Counted from the stretch's first letter, positions 53,292-62,524 are shown. The stretch: DNA of 64,000 nucleotides from Nostoc sp. HK-01 (GCA_003990705.1 AP018318.1:1116001-1180000); one strand, 5' to 3'. The notes: generated by a model from the letters alone, not told the origin. Translations and numbers: made by a program.

Positions 53292-55259
53292 ATGGTTAAA
53301 TCTGCTCCTCCCTCACCTACCAGCCGTAAGCCCTCAAAAGTAGAAGGCATCAAAGAACATAGTAATTTTTTGCGTGAACCTGTAGCAACGCAGATCCTTG
53401 AGGATACTACTCATTTTACTGAAGATGCGATCCAAATCCTCAAGTTTCATGGCTCCTACCAGCAGGATAACCGCGATAATCGCGTGAAGGGACAGGAGAA
53501 AGATTACCAATTTATGCTGCGGACAAAGAATCCTGGTGGGTTCGTACCGCCGCAACTATATTTGGCTTTAGATCAGCTGGCTGATGAATATGGCAACCAT
53601 ACATTAAGGGCGACCACTCGTCAGGGTTTCCAAGTGCATGGAATTTTAAAAAAGAACCTCAAAGCCGCCATTGCGACTATTGTCAAAAATCTCGGTTCGA
53701 CTTTGGGCGCTTGTGGTGACATTAATCGTAACGTTATGGCTCCACCAGTTCCCTTCAAAAATCGCCCTGAATATAAGTATGCTTGGGAATATGCCCAAAA
53801 TATTGCTGACTTGCTCTCGCCCCAAACTGGTGCTTATTACGAAATTTGGCTAGATGGGGAAAAAGCCATCAGTGCGGAAGAAGATCCAGAAGTTAAGGCG
53901 GCGCGGCAAAGTAATGGTAATGGCACAAAAGTTCATGACAGTGAAGAACCGCTGTATGGTACGTACTATATGCCTCGGAAATTCAAAGTTTCTGTGACAG
54001 TACCGGGAGATAATTCCATTGATTTATATTCCCAAGACTTGACTTTGGTAGTGATTACCAATTCTCAAGGGGAACTGGAAGGATTTGATGTTTTTGCTGG
54101 TGGTGGTTTAGGCAGAACCCACAACAAAGAAGAAACCTTTGCCAGATTAGCAGACCCGATTTGCTATGTAGACAAAGCCGATGTTTACGAAATCGTCAAA
54201 GCAATTGTCGCTACTCAACGAGATTATGGCGATCGCACTGACCGCCGTCACGCTCGTTTAAAATACTTAATCAATGATTGGGGTGTAGATCGATTCCGCG
54301 CCAAAGTTGAAGAATATTTTGGTAAACCAGTCGCCCCCTTCAAACCATTGCCAGAATTTAAATATGAGGATTTCCTCGGCTGGCAAGAACAAGGTGATGG
54401 CAAGTTATTTTTAGGTATTTCCATCGACAATGGTCGCGTCAAGAATGAAGGTTCCTTACAACTCAAAACCGCCTTGCGGGAAATTGTCGAAAAATTTCAC
54501 CTACCTATCCGCCTGACACCCCACCAAAACCTGATTTTCTGCGATATTGACCCAAAAAATAAATCAGCCATTCAAGAGATTCTTGACCGTTGCGGTGTCG
54601 TTTCTAACCCTGATGAAATCGAACCGTTAGTTCGTTATGCAATGGCTTGCCCAGCTTTGCCTACCTGCGGTTTGGCTATCACAGAATCAGAACGGGCAAT
54701 ACCAGGGATTTTACAACGCATTCGGGCGCTGTTAAATCAAGTTGGTTTACAAAATGAACATTTTGTGGTAAGAATGACAGGCTGTCCCAACGGCTGCGCT
54801 CGTCCTTACATGGCAGAATTGGGTTTTGTGGGTAGTGGCCCAGAATCTTATCAAGTGTGGTTGGGAGGTTCACCAGATCAAACAAGATTGGCGCAACCCA
54901 TTGTAGAAAAGTTGCACGACAATGACATAGAAAGTTTCCTAGAGCCGATTTTTGTTTACTTCCAGAAGTCACGGGAAGCGGATGAAAGCTTTGGGGATTT
55001 TTGTTCACGGGTTGGTTTTGATGCTATTCGAGAATTTGCGGCTCAGTACCAGCCTGAAGCTGTCGCCGTCACTACACCAGAAACACCACTTCAAGTAGTC
55101 ACAACTAAAAAGAAAGCTGCACCAAGTAGATCACGTCCTCGGATTAGTCTTTATGACGAGGTTTACAGCAAGTTGAAGGAAACTGCTACGAGTCAAGGTA
55201 AATCTATGACGGAAGTAGTCAATGAAGCGTTGAAAATTTACTTGCAGATAGATAACTAA
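53292..55259 (+). CDS. sir: Ferredoxin-sulfite reductase with C-terminal RHH-like tail
   Basis: A 655-residue sirohaem/[4Fe-4S] enzyme that reduces sulfite to sulfide with electrons from ferredoxin in sulfur assimilation. Two nitrite/sulfite-reductase repeats are visible ([14 protein letters not shown] in the first, [15 protein letters not shown] in the second). The cluster cysteines are in CPALPTC (C-x5-C) and [14 protein letters not shown] (C-x3-C). Residues about 612-655 form an extra tail, [20 protein letters not shown] followed by an amphipathic helix, resembling a ribbon-helix-helix DNA-binding segment. The tail function is unknown. Confidence 0.93.
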   Translation: MVKSAPPSPTSRKPSKVEGIKEHSNFLREPVATQILEDTTHFTEDAIQILKFHGSYQQDNRDNRVKGQEKDYQFMLRTKNPGGFVPPQLYLALDQLADEYGNHTLRATTRQGFQVHGILKKNLKAAIATIVKNLGSTLGACGDINRNVMAPPVPFKNRPEYKYAWEYAQNIADLLSPQTGAYYEIWLDGEKAISAEEDPEVKAARQSNGNGTKVHDSEEPLYGTYYMPRKFKVSVTVPGDNSIDLYSQDLTLVVITNSQGELEGFDVFAGGGLGRTHNKEETFARLADPICYVDKADVYEIVKAIVATQRDYGDRTDRRHARLKYLINDWGVDRFRAKVEEYFGKPVAPFKPLPEFKYEDFLGWQEQGDGKLFLGISIDNGRVKNEGSLQLKTALREIVEKFHLPIRLTPHQNLIFCDIDPKNKSAIQEILDRCGVVSNPDEIEPLVRYAMACPALPTCGLAITESERAIPGILQRIRALLNQVGLQNEHFVVRMTGCPNGCARPYMAELGFVGSGPESYQVWLGGSPDQTRLAQPIVEKLHDNDIESFLEPIFVYFQKSREADESFGDFCSRVGFDAIREFAAQYQPEAVAVTTPETPLQVVTTKKKAAPSRSRPRISLYDEVYSKLKETATSQGKSMTEVVNEALKIYLQIDN

Positions 55260-55272
55260 CATCTGAGTTTAG

Positions 55273-55304
55273 AAGTAGAGATGCGCTATTGTGTGTCTCT
55301 ACTT
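55273..55304 (+). terminator. Terminator after sir
   Basis: AAGTAGAGA (55273-55281) pairs with TCTCTACTT (55296-55304) around a 14-nt loop, 13 bp after the sir stop, followed by a short T-rich stretch. Confidence 0.65.
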
Positions 55305-55406
55305 TTACGGTTTATTTGTGAGGCTGTTCCAAATCATAGTTTTTTTCAACGCAAAGGTACCCGGAGGTTAGCGCAGAGGTACGTAGAGGTTTTTTTTATG
55401 AAATAC

Positions 55407-55523
55407 AGGACTTACGCAAAATTATGAACAAACAAACCGCAAAGGACGCATAGACACGAAGTGGCTTCCCGAAGGGTAGGACACGAAGTAAAGAGGATTC
55501 GAGAGGGTTCTTACGTAAGTCCT
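55407..55523. mobile_element. MITE-like element (GGACTTACGCA ends) with nested micro-insertion
   Basis: A 117-bp element with terminal inverted repeats AGGACTTACGCAA (55407) and TTACGTAAGTCCT (55511-55523). It is related along its length to the 82-bp element at 30476. An extra segment at 55463-55480 (GGCTTCCCGAAGGGTAGG, partly palindromic) is flanked by the direct repeat ACACGAAGT (55454-55462 and 55481-55489). This looks like a small dispersed repeat inserted into the MITE. Confidence 0.8.
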
Positions 55524-55547
55524 AAAATAATTAACTTGAGTTCAGGA

Positions 55548-56345
55548 TTACTCGATTTCTTCACAGCGAATCAACAAGGTTTCCATCGCTTCGGCGAGAG
55601 AAATTAAATCTATCCAAGAAGAACCAGTGACTAAATTTTGCGCGTGCGCTAATCGGTTGCGTAACTGTTCAGCAGATTTTAAGAAGCGTTCGCCAAACCG
55701 CTTTGACTTTAATTCTAGTTGCTGAAGTAGTTCTGGTTGGTTTAAAACTAATTCTCGTTTGTCACAAAACTGGAGATAATCTAATAAATCTGTGGCTTCG
55801 TTTCTTTCTTGACTTTCTCGCCACAGATGTTTAGCAATTTCTATCCGTTCTGGTTTGAGGAATTTCTGCCAAGAATCTTGAGGATAATACAGTCTCACTA
55901 GCCGTAGGAGATTCATTTCTAGCAGTGTCACCAAGCCAAACAGAAGCATTCGCACTGGTGCTTTTTGTAAGTCGCCACAAGTCACAATTCCACTAACTTG
56001 ATTGCAATCTAAGACAAATAAGCGAGGAGTTTGTCGCAAAATAGGCAGTAACTTCATAAGTGGGGTGGAAATGGCTATCAGTTCTTGGGAATGAAACACC
56101 CGTTGATAATCACCGCATCTGCCGGATTTTACCTGGATTAAACTAGAGCGTTCAACATAACCAGTGATATTGTCTTCCGTTTCAATGCCGACAACATCAA
56201 AATCTTTTGCCTGCATCCACTGTAATACCTCTGCTACCTCAGCTTGGGATGACACAGCTTTGAGAGGTTCTGCCACATATTCGATTGTAATGTTGTTTTC
56301 AAACAAACTCCGCAGGTCTTGCGATCGCGATTTTAGGTGTTTCAT
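55548..56345 (-). CDS. CBS-domain protein with HEPN-like RNxxxH motif
   Basis: A 265-residue protein. Residues about 15-130 resemble a CBS pair (VAEVLQWMQAKDFDVVGIETEDNITGYVERSSL; LFVLDCNQVSGIVTCGDLQKAP), a module that usually senses adenosyl ligands. The C-terminal half is helical and ends with EQLRNRLAHAQN. RNRLAH (229-234) fits the RNxxxH ribonuclease motif of HEPN domains. A ligand-controlled RNase or an inactive nucleotide-binding helical domain are both possible. It lies between a MITE and an IS630 element. Confidence 0.65.
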   Translation of the reverse strand: MKHLKSRSQDLRSLFENNITIEYVAEPLKAVSSQAEVAEVLQWMQAKDFDVVGIETEDNITGYVERSSLIQVKSGRCGDYQRVFHSQELIAISTPLMKLLPILRQTPRLFVLDCNQVSGIVTCGDLQKAPVRMLLFGLVTLLEMNLLRLVRLYYPQDSWQKFLKPERIEIAKHLWRESQERNEATDLLDYLQFCDKRELVLNQPELLQQLELKSKRFGERFLKSAEQLRNRLAHAQNLVTGSSWIDLISLAEAMETLLIRCEEIE

Positions 56346-56515
56346 CTGCCTTTAGCCATAAGACATCAGCAGGATAAGTATTTCACTTTCAGCTACTTTC
56401 TGTCAGTGCAAGCTGAGAACTAATCCTCTGATATTCATCTGTGCAGAAGTTTAACGGAAAATTCCCCACAATGCGATCGCATCATTCAGCATAAATGTCT
56501 GATGATTTTCTCATA

Positions 56516-57034
56516 CTAAGTTGCGTTCAGAGGTAGTATTCTGAGATGAGGAAAAAAAGTTAAAGAACGCAGGCGATCGCTATCAGAACAAAGGTCGATT
56601 AAACCCTGGCATAGTACGTCCTCAACGTGGTCTAAAGTAGGAAAGACTTGATTATAAAAGTGTTTTTCTCGAATGTCTTCCCAGATGTGTTCAACCGGCA
56701 TTAATTCTGGGCTATGAGCAGGTTGAAAAATTAAACGAATATTTTCAGGAACATTTAAAGCATTAGAACGATGCCAAGATGCTTTATCTAACTGTAAAAT
56801 TACAAAATAATCAGCAAATTCTTGGGAAATTTGTGATAAAAATAAATTCATCATTTTAGTATTAGCATAAGGCAAAGTTAAGCAAGTCATTTTGCCTAAT
56901 TCGGGTGCAACTGCGGCGTAAGCATAAATATACTGCCTGACTTGTTGTTTTGGCACAGTTGGGCGTATACCTTGGGGACACCAACAAGCCCTAACTTCTC
57001 CAATCCGACCAAACCTGCCTTCATCTCCTGCCAT
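56516..57034 (-). CDS. IS630 transposase, C-terminal DDE domain (frame B)
   Basis: 172 residues from the first in-frame ATG, with the open frame extending upstream to about 57108. Catalytic acids: LMAGDEGRFG (D), VILQLDKASWH (D), HSPELMPVEHIWEDIR (E), spaced as in IS630/Tc1-mariner enzymes. It is normally made as a fusion to the upstream HTH frame by -1 frameshifting. Confidence 0.9.
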   Translation of the reverse strand: MAGDEGRFGRIGEVRACWCPQGIRPTVPKQQVRQYIYAYAAVAPELGKMTCLTLPYANTKMMNLFLSQISQEFADYFVILQLDKASWHRSNALNVPENIRLIFQPAHSPELMPVEHIWEDIREKHFYNQVFPTLDHVEDVLCQGLIDLCSDSDRLRSLTFFPHLRILPLNAT

Positions 57035-57087
57035 TAATACTACAGGTCTAGTATCAGATGGGTCTCTTGTTTGATTAATTTTTTCTA

Positions 57088-57594
57088 CTAGTTGAGGAAA
57101 GTTTTTTTAAATTCATCAACAGAATTTGGGTCTTTTTTGGGATGAGTTGGTCTTGGGATAATTTTGCGCCACTGATGCCGTTCTAATAGGCGATAAATTG
57201 TAGTTTTATGCACAGTAAAACCACATTTCTTTTCATACGCAAGTTTTATTTGCATTGCTGTTGCCACTTGACCACTGCGTGCCTTTTCTTTAAAAGAATC
57301 TATCAGTTCTTTTTCTTGCTCCCAGCTTAGATAGCAATTATGTCTACCGCCTTTCCCTGACGCTGATAATCCAGCTTCTCCCTTGCGGTTGTATTGTTGA
57401 ATTACTTTTCTGACAAACCCTTTTGATACCCCTACGTGTACAGCTATCTCGGCTGCTGTTCTTGGATCTGCGCTCGCATTGTATATCACTAGCCATTTTT
57501 GCCTTTCCCAATGCGATTGCGCCAACTTTACTCTTTGTTTTACCGTCTCTAAATCTAGATGGGGTACTGCTTGCGTTACTTGAGCCATATGCAC
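57088..57594 (-). CDS. IS630 transposase, N-terminal HTH domain (frame A)
   Basis: 168 residues (first or third codon start) with a helix-turn-helix of the HARBI/IS630 type (TAAEIAVHVGVSKGFVRKVIQQYNRKGEAGL) and a second one (TVHKTTIYRLLERHQW). It ends just past an A7 run (57102-57108) where the slippery heptamer A_AAA_AAC lets ribosomes shift -1. They then read NFPQLVEKINQTRD into the DDE frame. Confidence 0.9.
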   Translation of the reverse strand: MHMAQVTQAVPHLDLETVKQRVKLAQSHWERQKWLVIYNASADPRTAAEIAVHVGVSKGFVRKVIQQYNRKGEAGLSASGKGGRHNCYLSWEQEKELIDSFKEKARSGQVATAMQIKLAYEKKCGFTVHKTTIYRLLERHQWRKIIPRPTHPKKDPNSVDEFKKTFLN

Positions 57595-57662
57595 CCGTCA
57601 GACTCTGCCTTTGTTCTCGTCATCTCTTTTTTTAGACTACTACATCTGACTGCAACTTGGTA

Positions 57663-57987
57663 TCACAAGCGATCGTACTTTAAAATCAAGTTTTATAAAA
57701 CTGTCCTAATTGTTATGCAAAATTATTTACGCCCTCATACCATTTCACTAAATAAATGATACGAATAATTTCTCCTCCGCCCCTCTGCCCCCCTGCGGTC
57801 TATTTGTATCAAACTTAAAGTGAAACGGTATTACATCTGTATTTGTATCATTCATAAAGTGAAATCGTATGACCTGTATTCTTTTTTCTATTCCATACCA
57901 GTACTTCTGTATATATCTGTCTAAAGATATCCATGATGATTAACTGTTCTCTCTATTGATAGATAAATAAACTTAGGTGATCCTGGT
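57663..57987. other. 325-bp gap carrying three related 30-bp repeats
   Basis: Related units lie at 57735-57765 (plus), 57803-57832 (minus) and 57842-57872 (minus). They share TTTCACT and TGATAC cores in opposite orientations around a CCTCTGC-type tract. The remainder up to 57987 probably holds the CsbD promoter. Confidence 0.6.
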
Positions 57988-58026
57988 ATGTTTTTCCTTA
58001 GTTTAGAAATAGTCGAGGTAAAAAAT

Positions 58027-58209
58027 ATGAGTATTGAAAATAGAGTAGAAGCCACTGCAAAAAATATTGAAGGCAAAGTGCAAGAAGTAATTGGTGAAGT
58101 TACAGGAAATCCCTCAGATAAAGCTGAAGGTAAAGCTAAACAAGCAGAGGCGCAAGTAATTCACACCACAGAAAATATCAAAGATGAACTTAAAAAAGCT
58201 ATAGATTAG
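58027..58209 (+). CDS. CsbD-family stress protein
   Basis: A 60-residue hydrophilic CsbD-like protein: MSIENRVEATAKNIEGKVQE, then EVTGNPSDKAEGKAKQ, the family hallmark. Members are induced by general stress in many bacteria; the biochemical role is unknown. The frame opens at 57988, but GAGG about 8 nt before the ATG at 58027 and the family N-terminus fix the start. It is followed by a terminator. Confidence 0.9.
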   Translation: MSIENRVEATAKNIEGKVQEVIGEVTGNPSDKAEGKAKQAEAQVIHTTENIKDELKKAID

Positions 58210-58272
58210 TTACAAAACTCTCACAAAATAGACTAACTATAACTGTAGCCTCAAGGTTATATCTTTATACAG

Positions 58273-58303
58273 AATACTCCACTTTGAATAAAAGTGGAGT
58301 ATT
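58273..58303 (+). terminator. Terminator after csbD-like gene
   Basis: AATACTCCACTTT (58273-58285) pairs with AAAGTGGAGTATT (58291-58303), a 13-bp perfect stem with a 5-nt loop and a T-rich tail. Confidence 0.8.
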
Positions 58304-58358
58304 TATATTTATGGGCAATAGTAACAATAAAATCAACCTAACCATAATTTTTATTCGA

Positions 58359-58631
58359 CTAATAACTAGCGCGATTAGTTAGCAAACTCCAGATAAAAAT
58401 AGCGATAATTGCACCAATAATGGCAACAATTATTCCCGGAATGCTCAGGGTTGCCGCTGTGAATTGTAACCTGCCTGTTTCTAAAAGGGTAACGATAGTT
58501 CCGCCAATTAATGCACCGATGATTCCTAAAACCATAGTTGCCAGAATGCCACCACCTTGACGACCAGGATAAATAGCTTTAGCTATGGCTCCAGCAATCA
58601 GACCGAGGATGATCCAAGCAATAATATTCAT
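58359..58631 (-). CDS. GlsB/YeaQ/YmgE-family stress membrane protein
   Basis: A 90-residue three-span membrane protein: WIILGLIAGAIAKAIYPGRQGGGILATMVLGIIGALIGG is the family signature. An inserted loop is followed by the last helix (IIVAIIGAIIAIFIWSLL). Family members are linked to envelope or general stress; the 'transglycosylase-associated' name carries no proven activity. Convergent with the CsbD-like gene, another stress family. Confidence 0.9.
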   Translation of the reverse strand: MNIIAWIILGLIAGAIAKAIYPGRQGGGILATMVLGIIGALIGGTIVTLLETGRLQFTAATLSIPGIIVAIIGAIIAIFIWSLLTNRASY

Positions 58632-58772
58632 AATTAGTTTTGCAAAGATTATGCCAGTATCTTATTAAGACCTACCTGCTTTTCCGTCTACCTCAAGAAA
58701 TAAGTATTATGGCAATAAGTAGGGTGGCAGAATTCCTCTGTATTCGATAAATACAATGCAAAATCTATACTA

Positions 58773-59384
58773 TTAATATTTTTGAGTTTGAGGCCAACGC
58801 CAGTTATAGCGGTTCCAGTCGTAGATACCTTGAATTTCAAATTCGGAACCGTTAGGGAAACGAATAATGCAATTTTGAGGAGATTTGTTAGCATTGCTGA
58901 TTTCATCGACCTGAATCACTATGCAGAGAATCCATTCCCGTTTACAAGGGCCATCTTCTTGCACCCATTCCCATAGAGCATTGGAAACCTCAATGCGATC
59001 GCCTACTCTTAACTTCAGTGCATCCTCAAAGTCAGCATATTTGTCAAAATGATATGACTCAACGCGATTCAACCATTGCAAACCATAGCGATCTCGGATA
59101 AATTGTACTGCACCTGAGTCTTGGTTGTGCAGCCAATCATTTAACAATTGCACTTTCCATGTGCGGTTTTGTTGTTCTTCGGTTTTGACAAACTTTAAAA
59201 ATGCTAATAGTTCTTCTGAGTCTAATTCGTCTAAAGGGTTAGCAATATCGTATGTGGAATCTTGGGGAATTTGCTTGACTACTTGCAGTAATATCTGTTT
59301 CTGCGTCTCAGAGAGAGGACAGCTGGCTACATCACAACGCTTAAAGGCTGTTTGCAATGCTGTTTTAATCTCATCTGGGTTCAT
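58773..59384 (-). CDS. Cyanobacterial hypothetical protein
   Basis: A 203-residue soluble protein. The N-terminal half is helical (EIKTALQTAFKRC, SETQKQILLQVVKQIPQ). The C-terminal half (LKLRVGDRIEVSNALWEWV ... CIIRFPNGSEFEIQGIYDWNRYNWRW) looks like a small beta barrel. I do not recognise the family. It stands alone between GlsB and the ars operon, same strand as both. Confidence 0.65.
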   Translation of the reverse strand: MNPDEIKTALQTAFKRCDVASCPLSETQKQILLQVVKQIPQDSTYDIANPLDELDSEELLAFLKFVKTEEQQNRTWKVQLLNDWLHNQDSGAVQFIRDRYGLQWLNRVESYHFDKYADFEDALKLRVGDRIEVSNALWEWVQEDGPCKREWILCIVIQVDEISNANKSPQNCIIRFPNGSEFEIQGIYDWNRYNWRWPQTQKY

Positions 59385-59528
59385 AGGTCGTCAATAGCAA
59401 TTTAGGGGTTATGTCTCTAATTATTACAAAATCCCTAGTTAGACAGTAAACGGCAATAGTCTTATTCCCTATTGCCTATTTAATTGTGAATTCTCTCATA
59501 ACAGAGATGCGATCGCCAAAATTTGATT

Positions 59529-60182
59529 TTAATTAACTTTCAAGGCTTTGTTCGCCACTTCAATTAGTTCTTTTGCCGTCTTCTCCTTACGTTCACTGTA
59601 GCGATCAGTCAGGTAATCTACCTTGTCTCGTAACAACAAAGTAAACTTATAAAGTTCTTCCATCACATCCACAACGCGATCGCGGTAAGGCGAATCTTTC
59701 ATACTGCCATCTTCGTTAAACTCTTGATATGCTTTCGCCACTGAAGATTGATTAGGAATAGTAAACATCCGCATCCATCGCCCCAAAATTCTTAATGTAT
59801 TCACGGCGTTGAAAGATTGGGAACCACCACTGACTTGCATAACCGCCAAAGTTCTACCTTGCGTCGGGCGTACGGCTCCAATACTCAGAGGAATCCAATC
59901 AATTTGGTTTTTCATAATCCCAGAAATCTGACCGTGTAACTCCGGGCTAGACCAAACTTGTCCTTCCGACCACAAACTTAATTCCCGCAATTCCTGAACT
60001 TTGGGATGGGTGTCAGCGACACTACCGTAGATTGGAAGTTCTCTGGGGTCGAAAAACTTCACCTCTGCACCAAATTCTGCAATGATGCGTGCTGCTTCTT
60101 CGGCTAACAGGCGGCTGTAGGAACGCTCGCGCAACGAGCCATATAAAAACAAAATTCTGGGGGGATGGTCGAATGTTTTCAT
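59529..60182 (-). CDS. arsH: ArsH, NADPH-dependent FMN reductase/organoarsenical oxidase
   Basis: A 217-residue flavodoxin-fold protein of the ArsH group. FMN-phosphate loop [55 protein letters not shown]; and [14 protein letters not shown]. In Synechocystis ArsH is an NADPH-dependent quinone and metal reductase; elsewhere it oxidises trivalent organoarsenicals. It is the last gene of the arsB-arsC-arsH operon, 18 bp after arsC. Confidence 0.93.
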   Translation of the reverse strand: MKTFDHPPRILFLYGSLRERSYSRLLAEEAARIIAEFGAEVKFFDPRELPIYGSVADTHPKVQELRELSLWSEGQVWSSPELHGQISGIMKNQIDWIPLSIGAVRPTQGRTLAVMQVSGGSQSFNAVNTLRILGRWMRMFTIPNQSSVAKAYQEFNEDGSMKDSPYRDRVVDVMEELYKFTLLLRDKVDYLTDRYSERKEKTAKELIEVANKALKVN

Positions 60183-60200
60183 AGATGGAAATAAATAAGT

Positions 60201-60599
60201 TTATGCTTGATTTACCGATTCGATTAATTGCGCCACTCGTTCTTTAATTTCATCGCGCACTCTAGGGAAAATTTCAGGTTGTTCTGCGGGATCATCTAAC
60301 TGCCAATCTTCAAATACTTCGCGCACAACCCACTCCGGCGGTAAATTCACCCCACAACCACACAGAGAAATCACTACATCAAAGTCTGCGGCTTGAAAAT
60401 CACTTAGTGCTTTGGAATGTTGATCGGTAATATCAATACCAATTTCTTGCATAACTGCGATCGCTTCTGGTCTCACCTGACTCGCCTCTAACCCGGAACT
60501 AGTTACGGCTATTTTTCCTTTACCTAGGGTTTTAGCAAAGCCTTCCGCCATTTGCGAACGAGCCGAATTCTTTTTGCAGACAAACATTACACGTTTCAT
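60201..60599 (-). CDS. arsC: Arsenate reductase (LMW-phosphatase fold)
   Basis: A 132-residue reductase of arsenate to arsenite. The catalytic loop is FVCKKNSARSQMAEG (Cys8) and the resolving pair is in SLCGCG (Cys80, Cys82). These are the same positions as in Synechocystis ArsC, which uses glutathione/glutaredoxin. The open frame extends 33 codons upstream over the arsB end, but ATG 60599 with AGGAG about 7 nt upstream is the start. It lies 28 bp after arsB. Confidence 0.94.
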   Translation of the reverse strand: MKRVMFVCKKNSARSQMAEGFAKTLGKGKIAVTSSGLEASQVRPEAIAVMQEIGIDITDQHSKALSDFQAADFDVVISLCGCGVNLPPEWVVREVFEDWQLDDPAEQPEIFPRVRDEIKERVAQLIESVNQA

Positions 60600-60627
60600 C
60601 GTTAACTCCTCTAAAATTTTGTTAAAT

Positions 60628-61695
60628 TTATAAACTTCGAGATTCAGGTGTTGCGAAATAACGTTTCTGGAGCCAGAAGGCAACATTAACGAGACCAATC
60701 AACACAGGTACTTCTACCAAGGGGCCAACGACCGCTGCAAAAGCTACACCAGAATTAATCCCAAAGACGGCAATAGCCACTGCGATCGCCAATTCAAAAT
60801 TATTCCCTGCGGCGGTAAACGCTACACTGGCTGCTCTGGAATAATCAGTCTTGATTCGCCAAGCCATATAAAAGCTCACTAAAAACATCACGATAAAGTA
60901 AATGATTAGTGGGATAGCAATTTTCACCACATCCAAAGGAATCTGAACAATTAAATTCCCTTTCAAGCTGAACATCACCACGATTGTAAATAGCAAAGCA
61001 ATCAGCGTAATCGGGCTAATTTTTGGCACAAATTCCTCGTGATACCAACGTTTACTTTTTGCCTTCACTAAAAAGTAACGAGTGAAAAATCCAGCTATAA
61101 AAGGAATACCGAGATAGATAAACACACTTTGGGCAATCTCAGCAATACTGACATTCACGACACTGCCTTGTAACCCAAACAATGGTGGCAACACACTAAT
61201 AAAAAACCACGCATAAGGACTGTAGAAAATGACCTGAAAAATGCTATTAAAAGCCACTAATCCAGCCGTATACTCTGTATTTCCGCGTGCTAAGTCACTC
61301 CATACAACTACCATTGCAATACAACGGGCTAGTCCAATTAAAATCAACCCCGTCATATATTCTGGATAACCTCGTAAAAAGGTAATTGCCAGAACAAACA
61401 TCAGGATTGGCCCAATAATCCAATTCTGAACGAGAGACACACCGAGAATCTTGCCATTGCGAAATACATCCCCTAATTCCTCATACCGTACTTTGGCTAA
61501 GGGCGGATACATCATCAAAATTAAGCCAATGGCAATAGGTATATTAGTTGTTCCGACTTGAAATTGATGAATAAATGCTTCGATGCTCGGCAAAAAATAA
61601 CCTAAGCAAACCCCAACACCCATTGCCAAAAAAATCCATAATGTCAGGTAGCGGTCAAGAAAAGAAAGTTGTTTAGAGATGGTGTTCGTTGTCAT
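60628..61695 (-). CDS. arsB: Arsenite efflux permease, ACR3 family
   Basis: A 355-residue, ten-helix ACR3-type transporter that exports arsenite. Motifs: [15 protein letters not shown] in helix 1, [39 protein letters not shown] (with the conserved helix-4 cysteine), and [17 protein letters not shown]. It is the first gene of the operon. Two ArsR/SmtB-type operators lie 46 and 99 bp upstream of the start. No arsR gene is in the window. Confidence 0.94.
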   Translation of the reverse strand: MTTNTISKQLSFLDRYLTLWIFLAMGVGVCLGYFLPSIEAFIHQFQVGTTNIPIAIGLILMMYPPLAKVRYEELGDVFRNGKILGVSLVQNWIIGPILMFVLAITFLRGYPEYMTGLILIGLARCIAMVVVWSDLARGNTEYTAGLVAFNSIFQVIFYSPYAWFFISVLPPLFGLQGSVVNVSIAEIAQSVFIYLGIPFIAGFFTRYFLVKAKSKRWYHEEFVPKISPITLIALLFTIVVMFSLKGNLIVQIPLDVVKIAIPLIIYFIVMFLVSFYMAWRIKTDYSRAASVAFTAAGNNFELAIAVAIAVFGINSGVAFAAVVGPLVEVPVLIGLVNVAFWLQKRYFATPESRSL

Positions 61696-61740
61696 CTATC
61701 TCTTTGCAGCGTGTTGTAATTAAGTTTGTCTATCCCTCAT

Positions 61741-61756
61741 ATCAAGAAAACTTGAT
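61741..61756 (-). promoter_or_regulatory. ArsR/SmtB-type operator, proximal
   Basis: ATCAAGAAAACTTGAT is a palindrome of the form ATCAA-N6-TTGAT, the pattern bound by cyanobacterial ArsR. It lies 46 bp before arsB. Confidence 0.8.
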
Positions 61757-61793
61757 GTGTTAGGGTATTGTCAACTGGAAAATACAAAAATTC

Positions 61794-61809
61794 ATCAAAA
61801 AAACTTGAT
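61794..61809 (-). promoter_or_regulatory. ArsR/SmtB-type operator, distal
   Basis: ATCAAAAAAACTTGAT repeats the same ATCAA-N6-TTGAT design 53 bp from the proximal copy, about five helical turns, so dimers on both sites could interact. Confidence 0.8.
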
Positions 61810-61956
61810 GGGTTATCTAACGATAAATTAAAGTCTGCAATCTCTTGGTTATGAAATTCAGGTAAGCTGAGGTTAAAAATAGTGCTGAGTGTTAAGTGAT
61901 GACAAGAACTCTTTGGCGCTAAGTTCACTCAGCGTAATTTGTTACCTTTGTGAAAT

Positions 61957-62445
61957 ATGCAAAAACAACACAGCAAAGCATTTTTATTGAATTTCCCAAC
62001 TTTGGTTATGCAGCACTACTCAAAACTGATTCAGATAATTTTTACTTTCTGTCTAATCACGTTTCTATCATGGGTGATAACTCCCACAGCCGAAGCTCTA
62101 ACACAGATTAGACTATTTGACATTTCTTATAAAGATTGTCCCCCAGAACTGGCTCAGGGGGCGGTTACTAGTAGTGGTAGTGCAGCGGCTAATTGCTTTA
62201 TTGTCACAGGTAAGGCAGAAAATGGCACTTACAAAACTGTATACGATGCAGATATCTATGGTCGGATCTATGATGCTAACAATGACTCAGTAATGCAAAA
62301 CCGCACCCGTCTTGGTTCTATAGCCGAAGTTCCACCAGGGACTAGCGATTTTGAACTCAGAATTTCTGTACCTGCAAATCAGCCATTACCTTTGCAGCTA
62401 AAGCAATTTAAAGCATCGGGATTTAGTAGCCAAGTCCGAAGATGA
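61957..62445 (+). CDS. Secreted hypothetical protein
   Basis: A protein of 145-162 residues. ATG 61957 or 62008 (MQHYSKL) may start. A signal peptide (IIFTFCLITFLSWVITPTAEA) precedes a beta-rich mature part with LFDISYKDCPPELAQGAVTSSG and AANCFIVTGKAENG, whose two cysteines could form a disulfide. Found as a stand-alone gene divergent from arsB; it might share the operator region. Family not recognised. Confidence 0.65.
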   Translation: MQKQHSKAFLLNFPTLVMQHYSKLIQIIFTFCLITFLSWVITPTAEALTQIRLFDISYKDCPPELAQGAVTSSGSAAANCFIVTGKAENGTYKTVYDADIYGRIYDANNDSVMQNRTRLGSIAEVPPGTSDFELRISVPANQPLPLQLKQFKASGFSSQVRR

Positions 62446-62473
62446 GTGTTGAGTGACTACGGCTAAAAATAAA

Positions 62474-62499
62474 AAGTCTGGGTCGGTGAACCCAGACTT
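62474..62499. terminator. Bidirectional terminator
   Basis: AAGTCTGGG (62474-62482) pairs with CCCAGACTT (62491-62499) around an 8-nt loop, between the convergent secreted-protein and YggT genes. Confidence 0.75.
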
Positions 62500-62524
62500 C
62501 AAACTAGTAACTTCTAACTGATAG

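Larger units (their letters stand above)
56516..57660. mobile_element. Complete IS630-family insertion sequence (1145 bp)
   Basis: Imperfect terminal inverted repeats of about 27 bp (beginning CTAAGTTGC at 56516 and CCAAGTTGC reading inward from 57660), with TA dinucleotides directly outside both ends (56514-56515, 57661-57662). This is the IS630/Tc1 target duplication. Two overlapping leftward frames encode the transposase, joined by a -1 slippery site. The stop codon of the second frame coincides with the first bases of the inverted repeat. Confidence 0.93.

Noticed and set aside
57423-57759. Plus-strand frames over the right end of the IS630 element
   Set aside because: They are antisense to the transposase or span its inverted repeat; no independent evidence.
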